A stretch of 58,932 nucleotides of DNA from Pseudomonadota bacterium (lineage in GTDB: Bacteria > Pseudomonadota > Alphaproteobacteria > Rhizobiales > Rhizobiaceae), in NCBI GenBank assembly GCA_023435335.1, contig JAEYRU010000261.1:1-58932 (forward strand), read 5' to 3'. Below the pieces are notes generated by a model. The model did not search any database. It was not told the DNA's origin and saw nothing but the letters and a program-made list of their open reading frames with translations. Position numbers and translations under genes: made by a program. How positions within the stretch are numbered: position 1 is the stretch's first letter; every line of letters begins with the position of its first letter. This document shows positions 41,716 through 50,515 of the stretch, one piece after another.

Positions 41716-43599
41716 ATGCTCGATTCACTACGAAAAGCTACGGGAAGCTGGGTCGCCAAGCTCTTGCTGGTGCTTCTGGTCCTGAGCTTCGCGGTCTGGG
41801 GCATTTCCGGTCAGTACCTGGGCGGCAGCGGCAACAGCGTGGTGACCGTGGGTGACACCGCGGTTTCGGTCAACGAGTACCGTCTCGCCTACGACCGCCA
41901 GGTTTCGGCAATGTCGCAGCAATTCGGCACCCGGCTGAGCCGCGAGCAGGCGGCGTCGCTCGGCATCGACAACCAGGTGCTCGCGCAACTGGTCGCGGGC
42001 GCTGCACTCGACGAGCAAGCCGGCGAGATGCAGCTCGGCCTCTCGCGCGACCGGCTGGCCCAACTGACCGCCGAGGACCAGGCGTTCCAGGGCCCGGACG
42101 GCCGCTTCAACCGGCAGCAGTTCGACTTCGTGCTTCGCCAGGTCGGCATGCGGCCAGAGGATTATCTGAAGAACCGGGAGCAGGTGGCGATCCGCCAGCA
42201 GATCGTGGAAGCCGTGTCGGACGGGATGAAGACGCCGGACGCTTATCTGCGGGCTTTCGCCTTGTATCGCGGCGAGGACCGCACGGTCGAGTTCGTGGTC
42301 ATCCCGCGCTCGGTAGTCGAACCTGTTGCCGAACCGACCGACGAACAGCTGCAGAGCTTCTTCGAGGCGAGGAAGGCCGATTACGCGGCGCCTGAGTACC
42401 GCAAGGTTTCCTACGTGAAACTCGAGCCTGCCGATATTGCCGATGAGGGCGCCATCACTGACGAGGCGGTGCAGGAGGCCTACGACAGGAACGTGGCGCG
42501 CTACACCCAGCCGGAACGGCGTCGCATCGAACAACTCGTCTTCGCCAACGAGGAGGCCGCCCGCGCCGCCCGCGATCGCATAGCCGCGGGCGCGGGCTTC
42601 GAGGAAATCGTTGCGGCCGAGGGCAAGACGTTGCGGGACGTGGAACTCGGAACGTTCCAGAAGGACCGTGTCGCCGATCCGGCGATCGCGGAGGCCGCCT
42701 TCGCCCTCGAACAGGGCGAGGTCAGCGACGTCGTGCGCGGCTCGTTCGGGCACCTGCTGGTGCGCGTCACGGAGATAACGCCGGCTACGGTGCGCCCGAT
42801 CTCCGAGGTCGCGACCGAAATCCGTCGCGACCTTGCGCTCGACGAGGCCAGCCGTGTGCTGCTCGACGTCCATGATTCCTACGAAGACGCGCGAGCCGGC
42901 GGCGAAAGCATGCAGGAGGCCGCCGCGCGCCTGAGGCTGCGCGTCTCTAGCGTCGAGGCGGTCGACCGCCAGGGTCGGGCTCCCGACGGCGGAGAGGTTT
43001 CGTTGCCGGAAGCCGCCGCGGTGCTGCGCGAAGCGTTCGAGACCGATATCGGCGTCGAGAACCCGCCGGTCGCGATCGGCGCCTCCGGCTTCCTTTTCTA
43101 CGAGGTGGAAGGCATAACGCCCGCGCGTGACCGTACACTGGACGAGGTTCGCGACCGCGGCGTGGCAGATTGGAAGCGACAGGAGGCTGCGACCCGCCTC
43201 GCAGCAAGGTCTGAGGAACTGCGCAAGCAGGTCGCCGACGGCAGGCCGATCGCCGAGGTCGCGGAGGAGCTTGAGCTGGAACTGCAAACCAAGCGCGGCC
43301 TCCGGCGCGATTCCGACGATGTCGATCTCGGCCGCGCTGGCGCGGCCGCGGCATTCGGCGTCGCGCAGGGCGGAACCGGTCTCGTGGCCGGGCCACAGGA
43401 CGGCGCGCAGATCCTCTTCCGGGTGACGGAAGTGTTCGCACCTGCCAGCGCCGGGCCGGAAGCGGTTCCCGCTCCGACGCAGGAGGCGCTTGCCTCCGGC
43501 ATGGCCGACGATCTGCTCGACCAGCTCGTCGCCCGCCTGCAGGCCCAATATGGCGTCACCGTCAACCGCACGGCGATCAACCAGGCGCTGAGCTTCTGA
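41716..43599 (+). CDS. PpiD-like peptidyl-prolyl isomerase / SurA_N-domain periplasmic chaperone
   Basis: A 627-aa inner-membrane-anchored folding factor. One N-terminal helix (about residues 14-34, LLLVLLVLSFAVWGI) anchors it, followed by a SurA/PpiD N-like chaperone segment and a parvulin (PPIC) domain at about residues 260-360 (RRIEQLVFANEEAARAA, LEQGEVSDVVRG). The C-terminal half is another helix-rich substrate region. The order before trpD is conserved in rhizobia. The ATG at 41716 starts the LDSLRKATGSW motif typical of the group. Confidence 0.88.
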   Translation: MLDSLRKATGSWVAKLLLVLLVLSFAVWGISGQYLGGSGNSVVTVGDTAVSVNEYRLAYDRQVSAMSQQFGTRLSREQAASLGIDNQVLAQLVAGAALDEQAGEMQLGLSRDRLAQLTAEDQAFQGPDGRFNRQQFDFVLRQVGMRPEDYLKNREQVAIRQQIVEAVSDGMKTPDAYLRAFALYRGEDRTVEFVVIPRSVVEPVAEPTDEQLQSFFEARKADYAAPEYRKVSYVKLEPADIADEGAITDEAVQEAYDRNVARYTQPERRRIEQLVFANEEAARAARDRIAAGAGFEEIVAAEGKTLRDVELGTFQKDRVADPAIAEAAFALEQGEVSDVVRGSFGHLLVRVTEITPATVRPISEVATEIRRDLALDEASRVLLDVHDSYEDARAGGESMQEAAARLRLRVSSVEAVDRQGRAPDGGEVSLPEAAAVLREAFETDIGVENPPVAIGASGFLFYEVEGITPARDRTLDEVRDRGVADWKRQEAATRLAARSEELRKQVADGRPIAEVAEELELELQTKRGLRRDSDDVDLGRAGAAAAFGVAQGGTGLVAGPQDGAQILFRVTEVFAPASAGPEAVPAPTQEALASGMADDLLDQLVARLQAQYGVTVNRTAINQALSF

Positions 43600-43608
43600 G
43601 CGACGGGG

Positions 43609-44634
43609 ATGGCGGAATTCAAATCCTACATCGCGAAAGTCGCCGCCGGCTCCCCGCTCACCTTTGACGAGGCGCGCGACGCGTTCGACATCGTCATGTC
43701 CGGCGATGCGACGCCCAGCCAGATCGGCGGTTTCCTCATGGCACTGCGCGTACGCGGCGAGACCGTTTCCGAGATTTCCGGAGCCGTCGCCACGATGCGC
43801 GCCAAGATGCTGCCGGTGACGGCACCAGCCGATGCGATAGACATCGTCGGCACCGGAGGCGATGCCTCGGGCTCCTACAACGTCTCGACCTGCGCCGCGC
43901 TCATCGTGGCCGGCGCGGGGGTACCTGTCGCCAAGCACGGGAACCGCGCGCTCTCCTCGCGCTCGGGCGCGGCCGACACGCTCGCGGCGCTCGGCGTGAA
44001 CATAGAAATCGGCCCGGAGCGCATCGGCGCCTGCATCCGCGAGGCCGGCGTCGGCTTCATGTTCGCCCCCGCGCACCACTCGGCGATGCGCTTCGTTGGG
44101 CCGAGCCGCGTCGAACTCGGCACCCGCACCATCTTCAACCTGCTCGGGCCGCTGTCGAACCCGGCCGGCGTGCGGCGCCAACTGGTGGGCGTCTTCTCGC
44201 CCGAGTGGATCGAGCCGCTCGCGCGCGTGCTGCAGGGCCTTGGCTCGGAAACGATCTGGGTGGTGCATGGCGAAGGGCTCGATGAGTTGACCACAGCGGG
44301 CGTCACTCGCGTGAGCGCGCTCGAGAACGGCGACATCCGCAGCTTCGAGATCAAACCGGAGGATGCCGGCATCGCCCGGGCCACGCCCGACGAACTGAAG
44401 GGTGGCGACGCCGCCCACAACGCGCGAGCCCTGCGAAACGTGCTGGAGGGGGAGAAGAACCCCTATCGGGATATCGCGCTCCTCAACGCGGGCGCCGCGC
44501 TGATCGTCGCCGGCCGCGCGAAATCGCTTGCCGAAGGTGTCGAGCTGGCCGCAAGATCGATCGACGACGGCAGCGCGATGACGGCGCTCGACCGGCTGGT
44601 CGCCGTGTCCAACGCCGGGGAACCCGCGCGATGA
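43609..44634 (+). CDS. trpD: Anthranilate phosphoribosyltransferase
   Basis: Second step of tryptophan synthesis, joining anthranilate to PRPP; 341 aa. PRPP site: GTGGDASGSYNVST near residues 84-97, with KHGNRALSSRSGAAD near 105 and the later LGPLSNPA. The N-terminal four-helix bundle carries ALRVRGET. It starts nine bases after ppiD, and its stop overlaps the trpC start (ATGA). Anthranilate synthase (trpE/G) is not here. Confidence 0.97.
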   Translation: MAEFKSYIAKVAAGSPLTFDEARDAFDIVMSGDATPSQIGGFLMALRVRGETVSEISGAVATMRAKMLPVTAPADAIDIVGTGGDASGSYNVSTCAALIVAGAGVPVAKHGNRALSSRSGAADTLAALGVNIEIGPERIGACIREAGVGFMFAPAHHSAMRFVGPSRVELGTRTIFNLLGPLSNPAGVRRQLVGVFSPEWIEPLARVLQGLGSETIWVVHGEGLDELTTAGVTRVSALENGDIRSFEIKPEDAGIARATPDELKGGDAAHNARALRNVLEGEKNPYRDIALLNAGAALIVAGRAKSLAEGVELAARSIDDGSAMTALDRLVAVSNAGEPAR

Positions 44635-45446
44635 GTGACATCCTGAAGCGGATCGAGGCCTACAAGCGTGACGAGATCGCCGCTGCGAAGGCTGCGCTGC
44701 CGCTCTCCGAACTGAAGGCGCGCGCGCGGGACGCCGACGCGCCCCGCGGCTTCGTTGCCACGCTGGAGAAGAAGCGCGCCGAAGGCACCTTCGGCCTCAT
44801 CGCCGAGGTGAAGAAGGCGAGCCCTTCCAAGGGTCTCATCCGCGCCGATTTCGACCCGCCTGCTCTCGCCCGCGCCTACGAGACGGGGGGCGCCGCATGC
44901 CTATCTGTGCTGACCGACGGCCCCTCCTTCCAAGGCGCGCCTGAATATCTCACTACGGCCCGAACCGCCACTGGCCTGCCCGCACTGCGCAAGGACTTCA
45001 TGTTCGATGCCTACCAGGTGCACGAGGCGCGCGCCTGGGGCGCCGATGCCATCCTACTCATAATGGCCTCGCTTACCGACGACGACGCGAGGCTGCTCGA
45101 GGACGAGGCGTTCGCGCTCGGCATGGACGTCCTGGTCGAAGTGCATGACGAGGAGGAGCTCGAGCGCGCGCTCAAGCTCGCCTCGCCGTTGATCGGCATC
45201 AACAACCGCAACCTGCGCACCTTCGAGACAAGCCTCGAAACCTCGGAGCGGCTGGCCCCGCTGGTGCCCGCCGACCGCCTGCTGGTCGGCGAAAGCGGCA
45301 TCTTCACCCATGCCGACTGCCTGCGGCTCGCCGGCGCGGGCATCTCCACGTTCCTCGTTGGCGAGAGCCTGATGCGCCAGCAGGACGTCGCCGCCGCGAC
45401 GCGGCTGCTGCTGGAGGGCGAAACGCGCGTGCGCGCGGCCGTGTGA
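44631..45446 (+). CDS. trpC: Indole-3-glycerol-phosphate synthase
   Basis: TIM-barrel enzyme closing the indole ring, 271 aa, monofunctional (no fused TrpF). Catalytic region: IAEVKKASPSKGLI (Lys of the KASPSKG motif), LRKDFMFDAYQVHEARA (catalytic Lys), INNRNLRTF and VGESGIFT. Its ATG overlaps the trpD stop by four bases; its stop overlaps the GTG codon preceding moaC. Part of the ppiD-trpDC-moaC-moeA transcript. Confidence 0.97.
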   Translation: MSDILKRIEAYKRDEIAAAKAALPLSELKARARDADAPRGFVATLEKKRAEGTFGLIAEVKKASPSKGLIRADFDPPALARAYETGGAACLSVLTDGPSFQGAPEYLTTARTATGLPALRKDFMFDAYQVHEARAWGADAILLIMASLTDDDARLLEDEAFALGMDVLVEVHDEEELERALKLASPLIGINNRNLRTFETSLETSERLAPLVPADRLLVGESGIFTHADCLRLAGAGISTFLVGESLMRQQDVAAATRLLLEGETRVRAAV

Positions 45447-45451
45447 TACGT

Positions 45452-45943
45452 ATGCCGAGCAAACCCGCCCTCACCCATATCGGAAGCTCCGGCGAGGCGC
45501 ACATGGTCGATGTCGGCGACAAGGCCGAGACGCGACGTGTCGCGGTGGCCGAAGGCGCGGTGGTCATGCAGGCGCAGACCCTGGCGACCCTCCTCGCCGG
45601 CAACGCCAGGAAGGGCGACGTCCTGGCGACCGCCCGCATCGCCGGCATCATGGCGGCCAAGAAGACGCATGAGCTGATCCCGCTTTGCCATCCGCTTCTC
45701 ATCGACAAGGTGGCAGTGGAAATCGAGGCGGACGACACCCTGCCCGGCCTGCGCGTTTCCGCCACGGTGCGCGTCAGCGGCAGGACCGGCGTGGAGATGG
45801 AGGCGCTGGCAGCCGTGTCGGTCGCCTGCCTGACGATCTACGATATGGCCAAGGCGGTCGATCGCGGCATGACTATCTCGGACATCCGTCTTGTCGAGAA
45901 AAGGGGCGGCAAGTCTGGCGACTGGCGTCGCGAGGAGGCTTGA
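45452..45943 (+). CDS. moaC: Cyclic pyranopterin monophosphate synthase MoaC
   Basis: Second enzyme of molybdopterin synthesis, acting after MoaA; 163 aa. Signature KKTHELIPLCHPLLI lies near residue 70, with METRR-type DKAETRRVAVAEG before it and the EMEALAAVSVACLTIYDM segment after. I prefer the ATG at 45452; a GTG at 45443 in frame would overlap the trpC stop. moeA follows with its ATG right at the stop. Supplies cofactor for NapA and other molybdoenzymes. Confidence 0.95.
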   Translation: MPSKPALTHIGSSGEAHMVDVGDKAETRRVAVAEGAVVMQAQTLATLLAGNARKGDVLATARIAGIMAAKKTHELIPLCHPLLIDKVAVEIEADDTLPGLRVSATVRVSGRTGVEMEALAAVSVACLTIYDMAKAVDRGMTISDIRLVEKRGGKSGDWRREEA

Positions 45944-47149
45944 ATGGCGCTGCTTCCGGTCGATGACGCCCTCGAAAGCCTGCTCTCCGGAGCCCATCGG
46001 CTCGGTGCCGAGACCGTTCCCATCGACAGGGCCGCGTGGCGCGTGCTTGCGACCGAACTGCATGGCAGGCGCACGCAGCCGCCCTTCGCGGCGTCCGCAA
46101 TGGATGGCTATGCGGTGCGGGCAGCCGACATCGCCGCTCTCCCCGCCTTTCTGGACGTGGTCGGAATTGTGCCTGCGGGAAAAGTGTGGTCCGGCAGCCT
46201 CGGGCCCGGCCAGGCGGTGCGCATCTTCACCGGGGCTCCCATGCCCGCCGGCGCCGACACCGTGCTCATCCAGGAGGACACTAAGCCCGCCGGGGGCGGC
46301 CGCATCGAGGCGCTGGAGAGTACTGCCCGGGGTCGGCATGTGCGCGCGGCGGGCCTGGATTTCCGCGAGGGTGACCTGTTGCTGGGAGCGGGCCGCGTGC
46401 TCGATCCCGCTGCGATCTCGCTCGCGGCGGCAGCCAATCACGCCTCGCTGGCGGTCGTCCGTCGCCCGCTCATTGCTCTGCTGGCGACCGGCGACGAGCT
46501 TCTGCCGCCCGGTTCCGATCCCGGCCCCGGCCAGATCATCGCCTCCAACGGCTACGGCATCGCCGCGCTGGCGCAGGCCGATCACGCCGACGTGCTCGAC
46601 CTTGGCATCGTCCCCGACGATCGCGCGGAGATCGCAGCGGCCGTGAACCGCGCCCGCGAGGCCGGGGCCGATATCATCGTCACGCTCGGCGGCGCTTCGG
46701 TCGGCGACCACGACCTCGTCCGCGAAGTGCTGACCGGGCTCGGCATGGAGCTCGACTTCTGGAAGATTGCCATGCGCCCCGGCAAGCCGCTGATGGTCGG
46801 CCGCTTCGGCTCGACCCACGTGCTCGGCCTGCCGGGAAATCCTGTCTCAAGCCTGGTTTGCGCGCACCTGTTCCTGCGCCCGCTGATCGCGCGCCTCGCC
46901 GGACGCGACTACCGCCCCGACATCCGCAGCGCGCTGCTGGGCAGCGGCATGAAGGCAAATGACGGCCGCCGCGACTACGTGCGGGCAGCTGTCTTCCCGG
47001 GCTCGGCCGGTCTGGTCGCCACCCCGTTCGACACCCAGGACTCCTCGATGCTCGGCACGCTCGCCGCCGCCAACGCCCTTATCATACGCGAGCCGCACGC
47101 ACCCTCGGCCTCCCAAGGCGCGCCCTGCCGGGTACAAATAATAAGGTGA
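45944..47149 (+). CDS. moeA: Molybdopterin molybdenumtransferase MoeA
   Basis: Inserts molybdate into adenylated molybdopterin, 401 aa. The MoeA core includes the MDGYAVRAADI motif near residue 54, the GAPMPAGADTV stretch near 97, and the MogA-like domain with LLATGDELLPPG and TLGGASVGDHDLV (about 246-258). The C-terminal domain IV is present. It abuts the moaC stop and is followed by the LexA-regulated gap of 116 bp. Confidence 0.96.
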   Translation: MALLPVDDALESLLSGAHRLGAETVPIDRAAWRVLATELHGRRTQPPFAASAMDGYAVRAADIAALPAFLDVVGIVPAGKVWSGSLGPGQAVRIFTGAPMPAGADTVLIQEDTKPAGGGRIEALESTARGRHVRAAGLDFREGDLLLGAGRVLDPAAISLAAAANHASLAVVRRPLIALLATGDELLPPGSDPGPGQIIASNGYGIAALAQADHADVLDLGIVPDDRAEIAAAVNRAREAGADIIVTLGGASVGDHDLVREVLTGLGMELDFWKIAMRPGKPLMVGRFGSTHVLGLPGNPVSSLVCAHLFLRPLIARLAGRDYRPDIRSALLGSGMKANDGRRDYVRAAVFPGSAGLVATPFDTQDSSMLGTLAAANALIIREPHAPSASQGAPCRVQIIR

Positions 47150-47189
47150 ACAATCCGACAACGGATTCACTAAAATTTAAAAGGTTGCG

Positions 47190-47230
47190 GAACAAGACTG
47201 GAACAGATAGTGTTTGTTCTGGTTTTGTTT
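47190..47230 (+). promoter_or_regulatory. LexA (SOS) boxes before lexA
   Basis: GAAC-AAGACTG-GAAC (47190-47204) is an exact match to the alphaproteobacterial LexA direct repeat GAAC-N7-GAAC. A second, near-perfect site in the opposite sense, GTTC-TGGTTTT-GTTT (47216-47230), follows 11 bases later. Both lie within 80 bp of the lexA ATG, giving autoregulation. Confidence 0.85.
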
Positions 47231-47265
47231 GCCGGCGATTCCCGGCCTGATTCCAAGAGGCTTCG

Positions 47266-47973
47266 ATGCTTACGCGCAAGCAACATGAATTGCTTCTGTT
47301 TATCCACGAGCGGCTGAAGGAAGCCGGCATTCCGCCTTCCTTTGACGAAATGAAGGAAGCTCTGAACCTTGCCTCGAAGTCCGGCATCCACCGGCTGATC
47401 ACCGCGCTGGAAGAGCGCGGCTTCATTCGCCGGTTGCCCAATCGCGCCCGCGCCCTTGAGGTGCTGCGGCTTCCGGATTCGATTGCGCCGGGGCTCAATG
47501 CGGCAAGGAAGTTCTCGCCCGGGGTTATCGAGGGCGGATTGGGACGCAGGCCGGAGCCGGCGCGTGCGCCGGTGGCGAGCAACGACGACATCGCTGTCTC
47601 GATTCCCGTGATGGGCCGTATCGCCGCGGGCGTTCCCATCGAGGCGATCCAGCACCAGACGCACTCGATCGCGGTTCCGCCAGAAATGCTGTCCGGCGGG
47701 GAGCATTACGCACTCGAGGTCAAGGGCGATTCGATGATCGACGCCGGGATATTCGAGGGCGATACCGTCATCATCCGCAACACCCAGACCGCCAATCCCG
47801 GAGACATCATCGTGGCGCTGGTGGACGATGAGGAGGCAACGCTTAAGCGCTTCCGCCGCAAGGGCGCTTCTATTGCGCTGGAAGCGGCCAATCCGGCCTA
47901 CGAGACGCGTATCTTCGGTCCCGACCGGGTAAAGGTGCAGGGCCGTCTGATCGGACTGATCCGGCGTTACTGA
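47266..47973 (+). CDS. lexA: SOS repressor LexA
   Basis: Repressor-protease of the SOS response, 235 aa. The N-terminal winged helix-turn-helix (~1-65, GIPPSFDEMKEALNLASKSG with the recognition helix) is followed by a linker longer than in E. coli (~66-110). The S24 peptidase domain has the self-cleavage site Ala121-Gly122, Ser156 in VKGDSMIDAG and Lys194 in EATLKRF. It has its own SOS boxes upstream. It faces comEC, whose stop overlaps its 3' end by seven bases. Confidence 0.97.
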   Translation: MLTRKQHELLLFIHERLKEAGIPPSFDEMKEALNLASKSGIHRLITALEERGFIRRLPNRARALEVLRLPDSIAPGLNAARKFSPGVIEGGLGRRPEPARAPVASNDDIAVSIPVMGRIAAGVPIEAIQHQTHSIAVPPEMLSGGEHYALEVKGDSMIDAGIFEGDTVIIRNTQTANPGDIIVALVDDEEATLKRFRRKGASIALEAANPAYETRIFGPDRVKVQGRLIGLIRRY

Positions 47974-50390
47974 TCCTGAGCAGCCGCGAGCTTCCCGTCG
48001 GGTGACGACGCCGGGTCCTGCACCCGGACCGTCGGGACTTCTCGGGAGGTCCCCTGCCTGTTCCGCTGGTAGGGCGGCATGCCCCTCGCCTCGCGGGAGA
48101 ACCGTCGCTGCATGTGCCACGGCCGCTCCCCGTCGTCGATGGCGAATGACACGGTTGCGATCTTGCCGCCGGCGTTCAAGCTAATCGCTGCGGCGCCCTT
48201 GCGGGCGAGATCGCGTTTCGTGATCAGCAGTGGCCCTGCCCCTGCGCAGGCGCCCTCAGCGGTCGCGTCGTCGATGACAATCAACACGGCGCGCTCACAG
48301 GCGAGGCCAGCGACTGCGCCGGTGCCGGCAAAGGCGATGCCTGCCCCGCTTCGGTGCCGTGCGAGGCAAAGGCCCTCCCGGCAGGCGAACGGATGCTCGC
48401 CAGCGTCCCCCGGTTTGGTGTCGGAGGGTTTGACGACGCCCTTGCCTTGCAGCGCCTTCGACCAGTTGTCGACGGTGAAGGCGGAGGGCCGGCCGCGGTT
48501 GACCGCCAGCCTCCCGTCCGACATGCGGACGGCTACCAGCCTCCCGTCCTCCGAGACGAGTATCTCCGGCACCTCCCGCATGACGATGAGCGCACCCCCG
48601 ATGATCACCAGCGGCAGGGCCGCGGCGCGCAGCCACGTCGTGGCGATGGTCGCGATTGCCAGCGCAACCGAGAGGATCGCGACCGCCGCCGGCGGGACCA
48701 GGCCAACCTCGTCAAGCGGCGAGCGCTCCGAGAGCCATCCGGCGATCTCCACCACCGCCGCTAACGCCCTACCCATGACTGCAAAGAAGGGGGCATCGAG
48801 CCCGAGCGGAATGAGTACCGTTCCGATGACTGCCATCGGCATGACGGCGACCGTTACAATCGGCATTGCCGCGAGGTTTGCGACCAGCCCAAGCGGGGCG
48901 ACGCGGTTGAAATGCCAGGCGCCGTAGAGACCGGTCGCCGTGCCGGCGATCAGCGAGGTCATCGCAAGCCCGCCGAAGAAGAGCAGCGCGACATGCAGGC
49001 CGCGCCGCCAGATCGGCATCTCCCGCCAGCTTCCGTCCACTGCTTTCGCCCGCCGACGCTCGGAGAACCAGGCGTAGGCCCCGATGAGCGCAGCAGTTGC
49101 CGCAAACGACATCTGGAAGCTCGGCCCCATGATCTCGTGCGGCGCGATCGCCAGCACGATCAGGCCGGCGATCGCCAGATTGCGCATGGTGAGCGCGGCG
49201 CGGTCGACCAACACTGCCGCCAGCATCACGGCGAACATGATGAAGCTGCGTTGCGCCGCGACCGCTGAGCCCGAGATGACAAGGTAGACAGTTATTGCGA
49301 TCAACGCCGAGAGCGCCGCGTACTTCTTCACAGGATGACGCGAGGCGAAACCCGGAAACAACGCGAACAGCGCCCGCAATCCGCCGACCACGGTCCCCGC
49401 GACCAGAGCCATGTGAAGGCCGGAAATGGCCAGGAAATGCGCGAGGCCCGTTCTCCGCAGCGCCTCGTTGACTTCCTCGGGGATGCCGCTGCGCACCCCG
49501 GCCACGAGTGCGGCGGCGATCTCGCCCTCCGGGCCGCCGATGCGCGAGCGGATATGGGCCGCCAAGGCGTAACGCGCCCGTTCTACACGCGCCGCAAGCC
49601 GGCGGTAGGAATCCGCTGGAACTTCGGCCTCCGCCGCGAACGGGCCCGACAAGAAGAAACCGCTGGCGCCGATCCCGTCGAAATAGCTCTCGAATGAGAA
49701 GTCATAGCTGTCCGGTCGCACCGGCCCGGTTGGCGGCAGAAGGCGCACGACGCCCGTCACCCCCTGCCCCGGAACTAACTCCGGCGGAATGTCCCGCGCC
49801 GTCACGCGGACGCGCTCGGGCGCGTACCGCAGCCGGGGACGATCGGTGCCGGTCACGTCGATGGTGATACGCGCCCGTCCCCCGGCCCGCTCCTCCACCG
49901 AAACCACGCGGCCGGAGATGCGGGTGGAAATGTCTGCACCGAGCATTTTGGTGTCCGCTCGCCAGATCTCCAGTGAGGCGGCAAACATGCCCAATATGAA
50001 GATCAGCACCCCGGTGAGGAGCAGGCGCAGCGCCGCCCGCTGCCCGAGGGTGAAGATACCTGCCGTGGTCGCCAGGACGGCACCTCCAAGCAGCAGCATC
50101 GAAGGATCGTGATCCAGCGCGAAGTTCGTCGCCGCGCCGGCGCCAAAAAGCACCGGGATGAGCAGGAAGCCGGTGCCGCGCTCCGACTCCACCGCCAGAT
50201 CGCGCGTGATCGCGTCGCGCATGGATGCGAGCCATGACTGAAGTGAACGCGGCGGCCGGGGCCGCGTCGCCGCGCCTGTGCGGCCGAACTGCTCTCCACC
50301 CGGGCGGTACGCGTCCGGGCCTTCGTCCTCGGCCGGCGCAAAGGCCAGCCTTTCTCCCCCTGCATCTGCGGTCGTCGTATCGGCGACCAT
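47967..50390 (-). CDS. comEC: ComEC/Rec2 family membrane protein, degenerate C-terminal domain
   Basis: Large polytopic protein of the ComEC/Rec2 DNA-uptake channel family, about 807 aa. It has an N-terminal helix pair, a DUF4131 OB-like domain (~115-250, RISGRVVSVEERAGG), then the Competence membrane domain with FLAISGLHMALVAG, RSFIMFAVMLAAVL and FQMSFAATAALIGAY. The C-terminal ~210 residues occupy the usual metallo-beta-lactamase position but have no HxHxDH zinc motif. The ATG at 50390 follows GGGGGC; a TTG or later start is possible. Whether this strain is naturally competent cannot be told. Confidence 0.86.
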   Translation of the reverse strand: MVADTTTADAGGERLAFAPAEDEGPDAYRPGGEQFGRTGAATRPRPPRSLQSWLASMRDAITRDLAVESERGTGFLLIPVLFGAGAATNFALDHDPSMLLLGGAVLATTAGIFTLGQRAALRLLLTGVLIFILGMFAASLEIWRADTKMLGADISTRISGRVVSVEERAGGRARITIDVTGTDRPRLRYAPERVRVTARDIPPELVPGQGVTGVVRLLPPTGPVRPDSYDFSFESYFDGIGASGFFLSGPFAAEAEVPADSYRRLAARVERARYALAAHIRSRIGGPEGEIAAALVAGVRSGIPEEVNEALRRTGLAHFLAISGLHMALVAGTVVGGLRALFALFPGFASRHPVKKYAALSALIAITVYLVISGSAVAAQRSFIMFAVMLAAVLVDRAALTMRNLAIAGLIVLAIAPHEIMGPSFQMSFAATAALIGAYAWFSERRRAKAVDGSWREMPIWRRGLHVALLFFGGLAMTSLIAGTATGLYGAWHFNRVAPLGLVANLAAMPIVTVAVMPMAVIGTVLIPLGLDAPFFAVMGRALAAVVEIAGWLSERSPLDEVGLVPPAAVAILSVALAIATIATTWLRAAALPLVIIGGALIVMREVPEILVSEDGRLVAVRMSDGRLAVNRGRPSAFTVDNWSKALQGKGVVKPSDTKPGDAGEHPFACREGLCLARHRSGAGIAFAGTGAVAGLACERAVLIVIDDATAEGACAGAGPLLITKRDLARKGAAAISLNAGGKIATVSFAIDDGERPWHMQRRFSREARGMPPYQRNRQGTSREVPTVRVQDPASSPDGKLAAAQDQ

Positions 50391-50515
50391 GTCGCCCCCG
50401 TTCGCGAAATGCTTGCGCCCCAACCGCCCTATGCTACATGAACGCCATTCAAACACCACAAGACGCGGTCCGCGCCTGTTCGCGCCTGCCCGCGACCCGT
50501 CCAGGAAAACCCACC

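Noticed and set aside
43600..43608. Trp attenuator before trpD
   Set aside because: Only nine bases separate ppiD and trpD, so there is no room for a leader peptide and attenuator; no Trp-rich leader peptide seen further up.
41728..44418. 896-codon open frame antisense to ppiD and trpD
   Set aside because: High-GC coding strands leave long open antisense frames; the protein is rich in Arg, Gly, His and Asp without any domain, and the sense genes are certain.
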